From NCBI RefSeq assembly GCF_001591365.1, contig NZ_BCUT01000001.1, forward strand, positions 1,302,001 through 1,366,000: 64,000 nt of DNA. The letters run 5' to 3'. The notes under the pieces are model-generated. The model saw only the letters and a list, made by a program, of their open reading frames with translations. It made no database searches and had not been told where the DNA came from. Shown here in pieces: positions 25,812 to 33,635 of the stretch (position 1 is the first letter of the stretch; every line of letters begins with the position of its first letter). The DNA is from Variovorax paradoxus NBRC 15149. Its GTDB lineage: Bacteria; Pseudomonadota; Gammaproteobacteria; Burkholderiales; Burkholderiaceae_C. Both the position numbers and the translations under genes were made by a program.

Positions 25812-26519
25812 TCAGGCGAACAATCGGCCCTGCCCCGGCGAGCGCGCATCGAGCCCGGCGGTGCGCACGAGGTCCCAGAAGCCCGCGGGCGAACTGGACA
25901 CCACGGGCACCTGCAGGCGCGCCTCGACCTCGCGCACGGCATCGAGCGTGACGAGGCCCCCGCACGAGATGAGGAGGCCATCGGCGCCGGGCTGGTCCTC
26001 GAACACCTTGAGGCACAGGTCGACCAGCACCTCGGTCGGCACCTGGCCCACGGCCTGCACATCGGAGATGGCGAGGCCTTCGAGCGCCAGCGGTTCGAAG
26101 TCGCTCTGTTCGAGATAGGTTCGCAGCTGCGTGTTGACCTCGTCGATGTAGGCGGTGGCGACGGCCACGCGCCGAACCTTCAGGTGATGCAGGCCCGCGA
26201 TGATGGCGTCGCTCATCGTCGTGCAAGGCAGGTCCGTCGCCTGTTCCATCTCGCGCTGGAGTTGACGCGTGAAGGCGACGCCGCGGAAGAAGCTCAGCGA
26301 CGTGCCCATGAGGGAGACGGCGCTGGCGCCCTCCGCCTTGAGTTCCAGCGCTTTGTCGACGACCGAGTCGATCACTTCGGTGTAGCCGCGGGTCGAGATT
26401 TCGCCGAGTCCCAAGCCTCTTGCTGAAAAGCGGATGCGCTCGCCGTAGAGCAACGGGCCGTCCACCGGCACCGCGCCGGCGGCCGGCGGCACGATCAGGC
26501 CCAGGTGCGGCCGCGCCAT
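25812..26519 (-). CDS. Arylmalonate decarboxylase homologue (Asp/Glu racemase superfamily)
   Basis: A 235-residue protein that aligns by eye along its whole length with Bordetella arylmalonate decarboxylase, a cofactor-free enzyme that removes CO2 from 2-aryl-2-methylmalonates through an enolate. Matching segments are GLIVPPAAGAVPVDGPLLY, FSARGLGLGEIS, SLMGTSLSFFRG, LPCTTMSDAI, RRVAVATAYIDEVN, GLLISCGGLVTLD and VPVVSSSPAGFWD. The key residues are kept: Cys186 in SCGG (Cys188 in the known enzyme) and Gly72 in MGTS at the place where racemases carry their other Cys. It is therefore a decarboxylase-type member and not a two-Cys racemase. Its ATG directly follows the TAG of the Bug receptor with no gap, so receptor and enzyme are one operon. 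The natural substrate of this family is not known. Confidence 0.85.
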   Translation of the reverse strand: MARPHLGLIVPPAAGAVPVDGPLLYGERIRFSARGLGLGEISTRGYTEVIDSVVDKALELKAEGASAVSLMGTSLSFFRGVAFTRQLQREMEQATDLPCTTMSDAIIAGLHHLKVRRVAVATAYIDEVNTQLRTYLEQSDFEPLALEGLAISDVQAVGQVPTEVLVDLCLKVFEDQPGADGLLISCGGLVTLDAVREVEARLQVPVVSSSPAGFWDLVRTAGLDARSPGQGRLFA

Positions 26520-27524
26520 CTACTTGCCCTCCGCCACGATGTTCTGCTCGGCAATGATGCGCTGCCAGCGCTTCGTCTCCTCCGCCATGTCCTTGCCGAG
26601 CTGCGCCGGCGTGGCGTAGGCGCGCAGCGTGCCTTGCGCGGCTGCCGCGGCGCCGGCGTCGGGCGTGTCGAGCACGGTCTTCACCGCGGCCGAGAGCCTG
26701 TCGACGATCTCGTCGGGCGTGCCGGCGGGCGCGAGCACGAAGATGCGCGGCGCCACGTCGAAGCCCGGCAGCGCATCGGCCAGCGGCGGCACGCTCTCGG
26801 CGCCTTCGAGCCGCGCGGTGTTCATCAGTGCGATCGCGCGCAGCTTGCCGGCCTTGGCCTGCGCCATGCCGGCCGTGGCGCTGACCACGCCGATGGGCAC
26901 CTGCCCGCCGACCACGTCGGGCACGATCTGCGCGGCGCCGCGGTAGGGCACGTGCACCACCCTGCTGCCGCTGGTCTGCTTGAGCATCTCGAAGCCCAGG
27001 TGGTGCACCGTGCCCACGCCCGAGGTGGCGTAGGAATAGTGTCCCGGCCGGGCCTTGATCTCCTTCACGAATTCGGCCGGCGTCCTGGCCGGGAAGTCGT
27101 TGCCTGTGACGATCATCAGCGGCGAGACGAAGGCGCCCGCGACGGGCCTGAAGCTGGTGAGCGGATCGACCGGCGCCTTCGGCTGCAGCAGCTTGGCGGC
27201 CAGCAGCGCGCTGTCGCCCATCATCAGCGTGTAGCCGTCCGGCGCCGACTTGGCGACGTATTCGGCGGCGATCATGCCGGTGGCGCCGGTGCGGTTGTCG
27301 ACCATCACCTGCTGGCCGAGCACCGCCGACAGGCGCGTGCCGAGCAGGCGCGCGACCGCATCGACGCCGCCGCCGGCCGAATAGCCGACCACGAGGCGGA
27401 TCGGCTTGTCGGGGTACTTCTGGGCCCAGGCGGCGGGCGCGGCGAGCGCACCCGCAAGGCCCAGGGCCATGGCGGCACGCAGCGCCTGGCGGCGTGCAGG
27501 GCGAGCAATCTCTCTGGCTTTCAT
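26520..27524 (-). CDS. Bug-family periplasmic receptor next to the malonate decarboxylase homologue
   Basis: A 334-residue binding protein with a Sec signal peptide (basic ARPARRQALR, hydrophobic AAMALGLAGALAAPAAWA, cleavage before QKYPDK). Bug hallmarks are PIRLVVGYSAGGGVDAVAR, VMVDNRTGATGMIAAEYV, KSAPDGYTL, YATSGVGTVHHLGFEM, VVHVPYRGAAQIVPDVVGG and the closing KRWQRIIAEQNI. Two ATGs stand in tandem at 27527 and 27524; the second is used because GGAG is then 5 bases away. The gene is abutted by the decarboxylase gene, so the expected cargo is a substituted malonate or another dicarboxylate. No TctA/TctB genes are nearby. A structured repeat at 27574-27644 separates it from the enolase-superfamily gene upstream. 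Confidence 0.9.
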   Translation of the reverse strand: MKAREIARPARRQALRAAMALGLAGALAAPAAWAQKYPDKPIRLVVGYSAGGGVDAVARLLGTRLSAVLGQQVMVDNRTGATGMIAAEYVAKSAPDGYTLMMGDSALLAAKLLQPKAPVDPLTSFRPVAGAFVSPLMIVTGNDFPARTPAEFVKEIKARPGHYSYATSGVGTVHHLGFEMLKQTSGSRVVHVPYRGAAQIVPDVVGGQVPIGVVSATAGMAQAKAGKLRAIALMNTARLEGAESVPPLADALPGFDVAPRIFVLAPAGTPDEIVDRLSAAVKTVLDTPDAGAAAAAQGTLRAYATPAQLGKDMAEETKRWQRIIAEQNIVAEGK

Positions 27525-27573
27525 CATGTCTCCAATGGTCATCGATCAGCGGCCGTCTGCGCGGCTCGTTCAA

Positions 27574-27644
27574 GTGCACCCGCGGAACCGGCTTTGCCGG
27601 GCCGCCGGGTGCGCCCCCAGTGGGGGGAAGCGCCCAAGGCGCTT
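27574..27644. repeat. REP-like block of consecutive hairpins
   Basis: The gap between the enolase-superfamily gene and the Bug gene holds four perfect stems in a row: GCACCCG/CGGGTGC (27576-27582 with 27606-27612), inside it CCGGC/GCCGG (27588-27592 with 27596-27600), then CCCCC-AGT-GGGGG (27614-27626), then AAGCGCC-CAA-GGCGCTT (27628-27644). It looks like the extragenic palindromic repeats common in Comamonadaceae genomes. No T-run follows the stems, so it is not an ordinary terminator. No second copy was noticed in this window. Confidence 0.6.
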
Positions 27645-27660
27645 CGGGGAGCGTCCATTT

Positions 27661-28815
27661 TTATGCTTTGCCCTTGCCGCGCGAAGTCGGCAGCTTCGCA
27701 AGCTCGCGCACGCGATCCGCATTGGGCGCGAAGCCCAGGCCCGGCGTCTCGGGCAGCTGCAGCCAGCCGTCCTGCGGCACCGGCAGGCCGTCGAAGACCT
27801 GCTTGAGCATCTGCACGGCCACGTAGTGGTATTCGGCCATGCCGCCGTTCGACACGCCCGCATGCAGGTGCATGTTGTGGAAGGGCCAGGCACCGCCGTT
27901 GTCGATCGGCACGTTGAAGGCCGCGGCCATGCCCGCGATCTTCAGGCACTGCGAATAGCCGCCCGAGATGGTCACGTTGGGCTGCAGCACGTCGGCCGCC
28001 TGGTTCACCAGCAGGTCGCGGAAGCGGAAGGCCAGCCCTTCGTTCTGCCCGCAGGCCAGCGGAATGCTGGTGCGCGCGCGCAGCTGGGCCATCTGCCGCA
28101 CGTCGTTCTGCGTGAGCGGCTCCTCGAAGAAGCTGATGCCGTAGGGCTCGATGCGGCGCGCGAGTTCGGTGGCGTGGAACAGGTCGAGGCCGCAGTTGGC
28201 GTCGACGTACAGCTTCACATCAGGACCGACCGCCTCGCGCACGGCCGCCACGCGGCGCACGTCCTCGGCAATGACCTCGTCGATGGGCCGCGGCTCGTCG
28301 CGCCGCGCGAGCGCATGGCCACCGACCGTCATCTTCAGGCGCCGGAAACCCTGCGAGACCCAGAGCTTGGCGGCGGCGGCGAGCTGGTCGCGCTCGAAGA
28401 AGCCGAAGCCGAAGGTCGCATAGACCGGCACCTTGGAGCGCGCACCGCCCAGCAGGCGCCACAGCGGCTGGCCGAGCGCCCTGGCCTTCAGGTCCCACAG
28501 CGCGATGTCGAGCGCGGCGATGGCGTGGCTCGCATAGCCGGTCTGGCCGCGCGGCGAGAGCAGCCAGTAGAGCTTGTCCCACAGGCGCTCGGTGGCCATC
28601 GGGTCTTCGCCGATCAATGCCGGGCCGGCCACCTCGCGCACGGCAGCGGCAATGATTTCTTCTTCGGTGATGGCCGTCATGCCATGGCCGACAAGGCCGG
28701 TGTCGGTCTCGATCTCGGTCAGGCAGAGCGACAGCGAGGTCTGCTGGTTGAGCCCCAGCACATCGATGGTGACGGGAATGTTCAGCGGCGTGGCGCTGAC
28801 GCGGATGATCTTCAA
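27661..28815 (-). CDS. Enolase superfamily protein (mandelate racemase / muconate cycloisomerase type), unusual active site
   Basis: A 384-residue two-domain enzyme: an N-terminal capping domain (to about 125) and a TIM barrel. Metal ligands are visible as Asp in KLYVDANCG and Glu in ISFFEEPL, but the third site reads ACGQNEG with Gln at the usual Glu of the AxGE motif. The KxK pair reads LKMT, so the second Lys is Thr. The segment normally QPDxxxxGG reads QPNVTISGG, and the His of the His-Asp pair is not evident near PIDNGGAW. These changes mean it is not a normal mandelate racemase; dehydratase, isomerase or other chemistry on a carboxylate enolate is possible. The start is TTG at 28815, supported by AGGAG 7 bases upstream. 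It lies in a set with two LysR genes, a Bug receptor and the malonate decarboxylase homologue. Confidence 0.82.
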   Translation of the reverse strand: MKIIRVSATPLNIPVTIDVLGLNQQTSLSLCLTEIETDTGLVGHGMTAITEEEIIAAAVREVAGPALIGEDPMATERLWDKLYWLLSPRGQTGYASHAIAALDIALWDLKARALGQPLWRLLGGARSKVPVYATFGFGFFERDQLAAAAKLWVSQGFRRLKMTVGGHALARRDEPRPIDEVIAEDVRRVAAVREAVGPDVKLYVDANCGLDLFHATELARRIEPYGISFFEEPLTQNDVRQMAQLRARTSIPLACGQNEGLAFRFRDLLVNQAADVLQPNVTISGGYSQCLKIAGMAAAFNVPIDNGGAWPFHNMHLHAGVSNGGMAEYHYVAVQMLKQVFDGLPVPQDGWLQLPETPGLGFAPNADRVRELAKLPTSRGKGKA

Positions 28816-28925
28816 GAACGTCTCCTGTTGCTTTGCTTCGGCTGCACGATTCTTGGTGCGCAGGCCGCGGAGAACAATTCGTTTTTGGCGGGCGCGAGGC
28901 TTCGCGCCGCGCGAAGGCTCGGGGC

Positions 28926-29813
28926 TCAGTCCGGCCGGCCGAGATGCTCCAGCACCGAGCGCGCGGCCGCGGTCAGGTCCTGCTGCCGCCGCACGCACAG
29001 CAGGTGGCGGCGCACCGCCCACGGCGCATCGAGCTTGAGGCAGCGCAGCTTCAGTATCTGCAGCTGCGGCAGGATGGCCGCATAAGGCAGCACGCCGATG
29101 CCCACGCCCTGCTCCACCATGCGGCACACCATGTCGAAGCTGCCCACCTGCATGCGCACCTTGAGCGGCAGCTGCGCCTCCAGCGCCGCGTTCAGCAGCA
29201 CGCGGTGCAGCGCCGTGCCTTCGCGCACCACGATATGGTCGTGCCGCAGCACCTCCTCCACGCCGATGCGCTTGCGGCGGGCCAGCGGATGGTCGCGCGC
29301 CACCACCACGGCCAGTTCGTCGCTGCGGTAGGGCAGGCATTCGAGCATGTCGGCGGGCGTGTTGCCCTCGATCACGCCGATGTCCGCCAGGCCGGCCTGC
29401 ACGGCCTTCACGACCTCGGTGCTGGCGCGCTCCTGCAGGTCGATCTTGAGCACCGGATGCAGCCGCAGGAAGGAGCCGATCTGCGCGGGCAGGAACTGCG
29501 CGATGGTGGACGCGTTGGCCGTGATGCTGACCACGCCCGCCACGCCGTTCTGGAAGTCGTCGAGCTCGGCGCCGAGCCGGTCCATGGCCGAGAGCACGGC
29601 GCGCGCATGCAGCAGCAGGCCGTGGCCGGCCGAAGTGAGCGTCACGCCGCGCGCATGGCGCACCAGCAGCGGCAGCCGCGCGCGGGCTTCCAGGTCGGAG
29701 ATGCGCTTGCTCGCGGCCGCGAGCGCGATGTGGCAGCGCTTGGCGCCTTCGCTGATGCTGCCGTGGTCGGCCACGGTCACGAACAGGCGCAGCGACTTCA
29801 GGTCGGCGGACAT
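28926..29813 (-). CDS. LysR family regulator (first of a tandem paralogous pair)
   Basis: A 295-residue LysR regulator. The HTH domain covers about residues 5-62 (LKSLRLFVTVADHGSISEGA, then ALAAASKRISDLE). The effector domain starts with VAGVVSITANASTIAQFLPA and contains DIGVIEGNTPADMLE and GVGIGVLPYAA. It is a clear paralogue of the next gene upstream (29833-30723): both share LAAAS in the recognition helix, RGVTLTSAG/QGVSLTAAG, the T-I-x-x-x-LP start of the effector domain, and a similar E-x-V-x-A-V segment. The genes are 19 bases apart in the same direction, suggesting a duplication. The enolase-superfamily gene follows after 110 bases and is the probable target, but no target is proved. 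Confidence 0.92.
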   Translation of the reverse strand: MSADLKSLRLFVTVADHGSISEGAKRCHIALAAASKRISDLEARARLPLLVRHARGVTLTSAGHGLLLHARAVLSAMDRLGAELDDFQNGVAGVVSITANASTIAQFLPAQIGSFLRLHPVLKIDLQERASTEVVKAVQAGLADIGVIEGNTPADMLECLPYRSDELAVVVARDHPLARRKRIGVEEVLRHDHIVVREGTALHRVLLNAALEAQLPLKVRMQVGSFDMVCRMVEQGVGIGVLPYAAILPQLQILKLRCLKLDAPWAVRRHLLCVRRQQDLTAAARSVLEHLGRPD

Positions 29814-29832
29814 GGCCTGCGCGCCTTCTTCT

Positions 29833-30723
29833 TCAGGGCGCAACGAGGTGGTCGAACAGCTCGCGCGCCGAGGCCGGCAGCTGCTCGCGGCTGCGTGCGA
29901 TGAGCTTGAGCTCGCGCTCGGCCCAGGCATCGCTGAGCGCCACGGTCGCGATGCGCATCGCCATCGACAGCCGCTGCGCCGACGAGGCCGGCAGCACGCC
30001 CACCCCCACGCCCGCCTCGATCATCAGGCAGATCGCCTCGAAGCTGCTGACCTGGATGCGCGGGTTGAAGCCGCGGCCGGCCAGCTCGGCCCGGCGCTGC
30101 AGGAAGCGGTGGATGGCGCTGCCGTGGTGCAGGCCCACGTGCTGCTCGTCGAGCGTGTCGGCAAAGGCCACCGAGGCCGCACCCGCCAGGTGGTGCGCAG
30201 CGGGCACCACCAGCACCAGCTGGTTGCGGCCGAAGGGGCGCGCGTCGAGTTCGCCGGTGTGCACGTCGCCGGCCAGGATGCCGATGTCGGCCTCGCCGTC
30301 GGCCACGGCGCGCACGATCTCCTCGCTCAGGTATTCGCGCAGGTCCACCTGCACCGCCGGATGCTGCGTGAGAAAGCCGGCCAGCTTCTGCGGCAGGTAT
30401 TCGGTGATGGAGGTGGTGTTGGCGAACACGCGCACATGGCCCTTGATGCCCTTGCCGAAATCCTGCATGTCGCAGCGCAGGTGCTCCATCTGCTGCATCA
30501 CGCGCTTGGCGTGGTAGAGCACCGCCTGCCCTGCCGCCGTGAGGCTCACGCCCTGCGCACTTCGGTGCAGCAGCTTGCCGCCCACGGCCTCTTCCATCTG
30601 CTTGATGCGGGTGGAGGCGGCCGCCAGCGAGATGCAGGCCTTCTCGGCGCCGCGCGTGAGGCTGCGCGCGTCCGCCACGTAGACGAACAGTTTCAGGTCG
30701 AACAGGTCGAAATGCAGGTTCAC
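29833..30723 (-). CDS. LysR family regulator (second of the tandem pair)
   Basis: A 296-residue LysR regulator with HTH at about 6-63 (LFDLKLFVYVADARSLTRGA, then SLAAASTRIKQMEEAVGGKL). The effector-binding domain begins GHVRVFANTTSITEYLPQKL and has ADIGILAGDVHTGELD and EAGVGVGVLPASSAQRL. It differs from its paralogue downstream mainly in the effector pocket (NTTSITEYLP against NASTIAQFLP; ILAGDVHTG against VIEGNTPAD), so the two may sense different but related acids, or may form mixed complexes. An SDR gene lies 96 bases upstream on the same strand. The ATG at 30723 gives the usual short lead before the HTH. Confidence 0.92.
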   Translation of the reverse strand: MNLHFDLFDLKLFVYVADARSLTRGAEKACISLAAASTRIKQMEEAVGGKLLHRSAQGVSLTAAGQAVLYHAKRVMQQMEHLRCDMQDFGKGIKGHVRVFANTTSITEYLPQKLAGFLTQHPAVQVDLREYLSEEIVRAVADGEADIGILAGDVHTGELDARPFGRNQLVLVVPAAHHLAGAASVAFADTLDEQHVGLHHGSAIHRFLQRRAELAGRGFNPRIQVSSFEAICLMIEAGVGVGVLPASSAQRLSMAMRIATVALSDAWAERELKLIARSREQLPASARELFDHLVAP

Positions 30724-30819
30724 CGGACAAGCGCGCCAGAAAGAAAGGAAGCGTGCATTGTCCGGCGAATGGCGCCGCGCGCGCCGGCCTCAGGGTTTGA
30801 CCTCAGGAGCGGGCCCCGC

Positions 30820-31725
30820 TCAGACCGGGTCCCAGCTGAACACGTCGGCCGAGCGGTCCAGCGGATGGAAGCTCGCGCGCATGGCCGGCATGGCGTGCTC
30901 GGCAATGCTCTGCGGGGTCCAGCCCTCGGAGCGATGGATGGAGCGCACCGGCCGCGGCTGGCTGATGAGCGAGATCTCGTTGTTGCGCACCGAGAAGATC
31001 TGGCCGTTGACCGCGCCGGCCGCATCGCTTGCCAGGTACACCGCGAGCGGCGCCACCTTGGCGGGCGTCATCTGCTTGATCTTGTCGACGCGGGCGCGCT
31101 GCTCGTCGGTGTCGGTGGGAATGGCGCCGATCATGCGGCTCCATGCAAACGGTGCGATGCAGTTGGAGCGCACGTTGAACTTGAGCATGTCGAGCGCGAT
31201 CGACTTCGACAGTGCCACGATGCCGAGCTTGGCCGCCGCATAGTTGGCCTGGCCGTAGTTGCCGATGAGGCCCGAGGTCGAGGTCATGTGCACCATCGCG
31301 CCCGAGTTCTGCTCCTTGAAGTGCGTGGCGGCCGCGCGGCTCACGTAGTAGGCGCCGTACAGGTGCACCTTGAGCACGGCGTCCCACTCGTCGACCGACA
31401 TCTTGTGGAAGAACCGGTCGCGCAGGATGCCGGCGTTGTTGACCACCGCATCGATGCGCCCGAAGCTCTCGACCGCGCACTCGACGATGCGCGCCGCGCT
31501 GGCCGCATCGGCCACGCTGTCGGTGTTGGGCACGGCCTGGCCGCCCGCAGCGCGGATCTCGTCGACCACCTGCTGCGCGGGGCCGGCGCTGCCGCCCGCA
31601 CCATCAAGGGCCGCGCCGATGTCGTTCACCACCACCTTGGCGCCATGGCTCGCCATGGCCAGCGCGATGTCGCGCCCGATGCCGCCGCCCGCGCCGGTGA
31701 CGACGACTACTTTTCCTTCAACCAT
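30820..31725 (-). CDS. SDR family oxidoreductase (3-hydroxyacyl-CoA dehydrogenase-like)
   Basis: A 301-residue NAD(P)-dependent dehydrogenase. The Rossmann motif is VTGAGGGIGRDIALAMA (TGxxxGxG), NNAG is present in VVNNAGILRD, and the active site is intact: Ser in VHMTSTSGLIGNYGQ and Tyr/Lys in YAAAK. The Asp in VVVNDIG at the end of strand 2 favours NAD. The long insertion GAALDGAGGSAGPAQQVVDE and the C-terminal extension (about 40 residues after NNEISLI) are typical of the SDRs related to the dehydrogenase unit of peroxisomal multifunctional enzyme type 2, so a 3-hydroxyacyl-CoA is a likely substrate. ATG at 31725 has GGAG about 9 bases upstream. It stands at the head of the minus-strand set with the LysR pair. 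Confidence 0.88.
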   Translation of the reverse strand: MVEGKVVVVTGAGGGIGRDIALAMASHGAKVVVNDIGAALDGAGGSAGPAQQVVDEIRAAGGQAVPNTDSVADAASAARIVECAVESFGRIDAVVNNAGILRDRFFHKMSVDEWDAVLKVHLYGAYYVSRAAATHFKEQNSGAMVHMTSTSGLIGNYGQANYAAAKLGIVALSKSIALDMLKFNVRSNCIAPFAWSRMIGAIPTDTDEQRARVDKIKQMTPAKVAPLAVYLASDAAGAVNGQIFSVRNNEISLISQPRPVRSIHRSEGWTPQSIAEHAMPAMRASFHPLDRSADVFSWDPV

Positions 31726-31843
31726 GTGTGTCTGCTCCGGATAGCCGCCCGCAGTGTCGCGGGCAGTTCCAGAATGCCACAGGGGCCGCGCTGCGGGTTC
31801 CGGATTTCCGAAGAGGGGCTTCGGCGGCGCCCTTGCCCCTCCC

Positions 31844-32722
31844 TTATTGCCGCGCGGTGCGGATGTTCGGCGGCAGCGCCTGCGGCCAGCTGGTGCGGAA
31901 CGGATTGATGTCGAGCCCGCCGCGCCGCGTGTAGCGCGCATACACGGCGAGCTTGTTGGGCTGGCAGCGGCGCCAGATGTCGGTGAACATGCGCTCCACG
32001 CAGGGTTCGTGGAACTCGTTGTGGTTGCGAAAGCTCACGATGTATGCGAGCAGGCCGGCCTGGTCGATGGCCGGGCCGCTGTAGCGGATCTGCACGCTGC
32101 CCCAGTCGGGCTGGCCGGTGACGAGGCAGTTGCTCTTGAGCAGGCGGCTCGTGAGCGTCTCGTTCACCGGCGGCTGGGTGCTGTCGCTGGACAGCAGTTC
32201 GGGCGCGGGCTGGTAGTGGGTGCACTCGATGTCGAGCCGGTCGAGGTCCAGGCCGTCGAGTTCGTGCACCGGCTCGCGGTCGAACATGTCGGGTGCCAGC
32301 AGCTTCACGCCGATGCCGGCCGATTGGTCGCTGCCGCGCCAGAGCGCCTCGGACAGGTCGGCGCGCAGGCGGTCTCGCACCGCCTCGACGCTCGCGAAGG
32401 CGCTGCTGTTGAAGCTGTTGAGATACAGCTTGAACGACTTGCTCTCGATGATGTTGGGCGTTTCGCAGGGGATGGTGAAGTGCGCGATGGCCAGCTGCGG
32501 CTTGCCGCGCAGGTTGAGCCAGCTCACCTCGAAGGCGGTCCAGAGATCGGCGCCGAAGAAGGGCAGCGCGCCGGCGGCGATGCCCATGGCTTCGCGCTGG
32601 GTGCTGCGCGCAATCGGAAAGAGCAGCGAGGGGTCGTACCTGTCGGCATAGGCCGAGGCGCGGCCCAGCTGCGACTGCTCGGGCGTGTTGGGGTTGGCGG
32701 GGGGGATGTTGTCGAGGCTCAT
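31844..32722 (-). CDS. queF: NADPH-dependent 7-cyano-7-deazaguanine reductase
   Basis: Reduces preQ0 to preQ1 in queuosine biosynthesis for tRNA wobble-base modification. The 292-residue protein is the long, two-domain type found in E. coli. The catalytic Cys199 and Asp206 are in [14 protein letters not shown], and the second-domain substrate motif is [20 protein letters not shown]. The N-terminal half carries [13 protein letters not shown], typical of the QueF fold. Its ATG overlaps the stop of the alpha/beta hydrolase gene (ATGA), making it the last gene of the yaaA-oxygenase-hydrolase-queF operon. No preQ1 riboswitch is seen, as expected for an operon-internal gene. Confidence 0.95.
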   Translation of the reverse strand: MSLDNIPPANPNTPEQSQLGRASAYADRYDPSLLFPIARSTQREAMGIAAGALPFFGADLWTAFEVSWLNLRGKPQLAIAHFTIPCETPNIIESKSFKLYLNSFNSSAFASVEAVRDRLRADLSEALWRGSDQSAGIGVKLLAPDMFDREPVHELDGLDLDRLDIECTHYQPAPELLSSDSTQPPVNETLTSRLLKSNCLVTGQPDWGSVQIRYSGPAIDQAGLLAYIVSFRNHNEFHEPCVERMFTDIWRRCQPNKLAVYARYTRRGGLDINPFRTSWPQALPPNIRTARQ

Positions 32723-33618
32723 GGCTTGTGGTGTTCTTCGGCCGCATGCAGGAACGGCGCGATGTGGTGGGCGAGGATCGCGCAGACCTCGGGCGGCAGG
32801 TCGTGGCCCATGCCGGGAATGCTGACGAACTTTGCGCCCGGAATGCGCTTGGCGGTATCCAGGCCGCAGGCCATCGGCACCAGCGCATCGGCTTCGCCGT
32901 GCAGCACCAGCGTCGGGCACTTGATGCGCGGCAGCACTTCGGGGCGGCGCGCATCGGCGCCAATGGCGAGCATCTGGCGGAACATGCCGGCCGGGCGGTA
33001 GGCGCGGCGCATGCTGAAGGTGAGGCGCTCTGCCAGCGCCTCGGTGCTTTGCGGATAGGCGGGGCTCTGGATGAGCCTGAGCAGCCGGATGCTGTGCGCC
33101 ACCAGCTCGGCCTCGCCGCCGCCCAGCGGCCGGCGCAGCAGCATGGCGGCCACGTCGCTGCGCGGTCCGGGCAGGCCGCGCGCGCCGCTGGAGCTCATGA
33201 TGCTCACGAGGCTGGCCACGCGCTCGGGCGCTTCGGCGGCCAGGTGCTGCGCGATCATGCCGCCCATCGAGGCGCCGATGACGTGCGCCTGCTTGATGCC
33301 CAATGCGTCGAGCACGCCCAGCGAATCGCGCGCCATGTCCTGCAAGGTGTAGGCCGATCGGACCTGCAGGCCCAGCTTCTGTCGAATGCTCTCCCACACG
33401 ATGTTGCCGGTGCCCGCATGGTCGAAGCCCTGGCTCAGGCCGATGTCGCGGTTGTCGTGGCGCACCACGCGAAAGCCCGCATCGACCAGCGCCTGCACGA
33501 AGTCCTGCGGCCAGCCGACCAGCTGCATGCCCAGGCCCATGATGAGCAGGGCCACCGGGCGGCCTTCGCCGCCGGTGTCGTCGACCTCGATCTGCAATCC
33601 GTTGGCCAGCAGCTTCAT
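32719..33618 (-). CDS. Alpha/beta hydrolase
   Basis: A 299-residue cytosolic alpha/beta-fold hydrolase. The oxyanion region is [18 protein letters not shown], the strand-4 segment is [15 protein letters not shown], and the nucleophile elbow is GASMGG (Ser in [15 protein letters not shown]). Asp in [12 protein letters not shown] and His in [11 protein letters not shown] complete the triad. The family includes esterases, C-C hydrolases and cofactor-free haloperoxidase-like proteins; the HDNRDIGLS pattern is common in proteobacterial members of unknown substrate. Starts at 33618, 17 bases after the oxygenase stop, and its end overlaps the start of queF. No metabolic link to queuosine is obvious. 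Confidence 0.85.
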   Translation of the reverse strand: MKLLANGLQIEVDDTGGEGRPVALLIMGLGMQLVGWPQDFVQALVDAGFRVVRHDNRDIGLSQGFDHAGTGNIVWESIRQKLGLQVRSAYTLQDMARDSLGVLDALGIKQAHVIGASMGGMIAQHLAAEAPERVASLVSIMSSSGARGLPGPRSDVAAMLLRRPLGGGEAELVAHSIRLLRLIQSPAYPQSTEALAERLTFSMRRAYRPAGMFRQMLAIGADARRPEVLPRIKCPTLVLHGEADALVPMACGLDTAKRIPGAKFVSIPGMGHDLPPEVCAILAHHIAPFLHAAEEHHKP

Positions 33619-33635
33619 GGCGCTCCCGTGTCTGT

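Noticed and set aside
25812..26519. Calling the protein an Asp/Glu or hydantoin racemase or maleate isomerase
   Set aside because: Only the second Cys (Cys186) is present; the first Cys position is Gly72 in MGTS, which is the arylmalonate decarboxylase pattern.
28891..28908. Stem GGCGCGA-N4-TCGCGCC after the first LysR gene, considered as a terminator
   Set aside because: It is followed by CGCC and a run of A on the minus strand, not T, so it does not fit a rho-independent terminator.
31808..31824. Hairpin CCGAAG-N5-CTTCGG after queF as a terminator
   Set aside because: No T-run follows on the minus strand. It may be a rho-dependent end or chance.
29347..31908. 853-codon plus-strand frame opposite the two LysR genes and the SDR
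   Set aside because: It is a shadow of three real genes on the minus strand and shows no domain motif.
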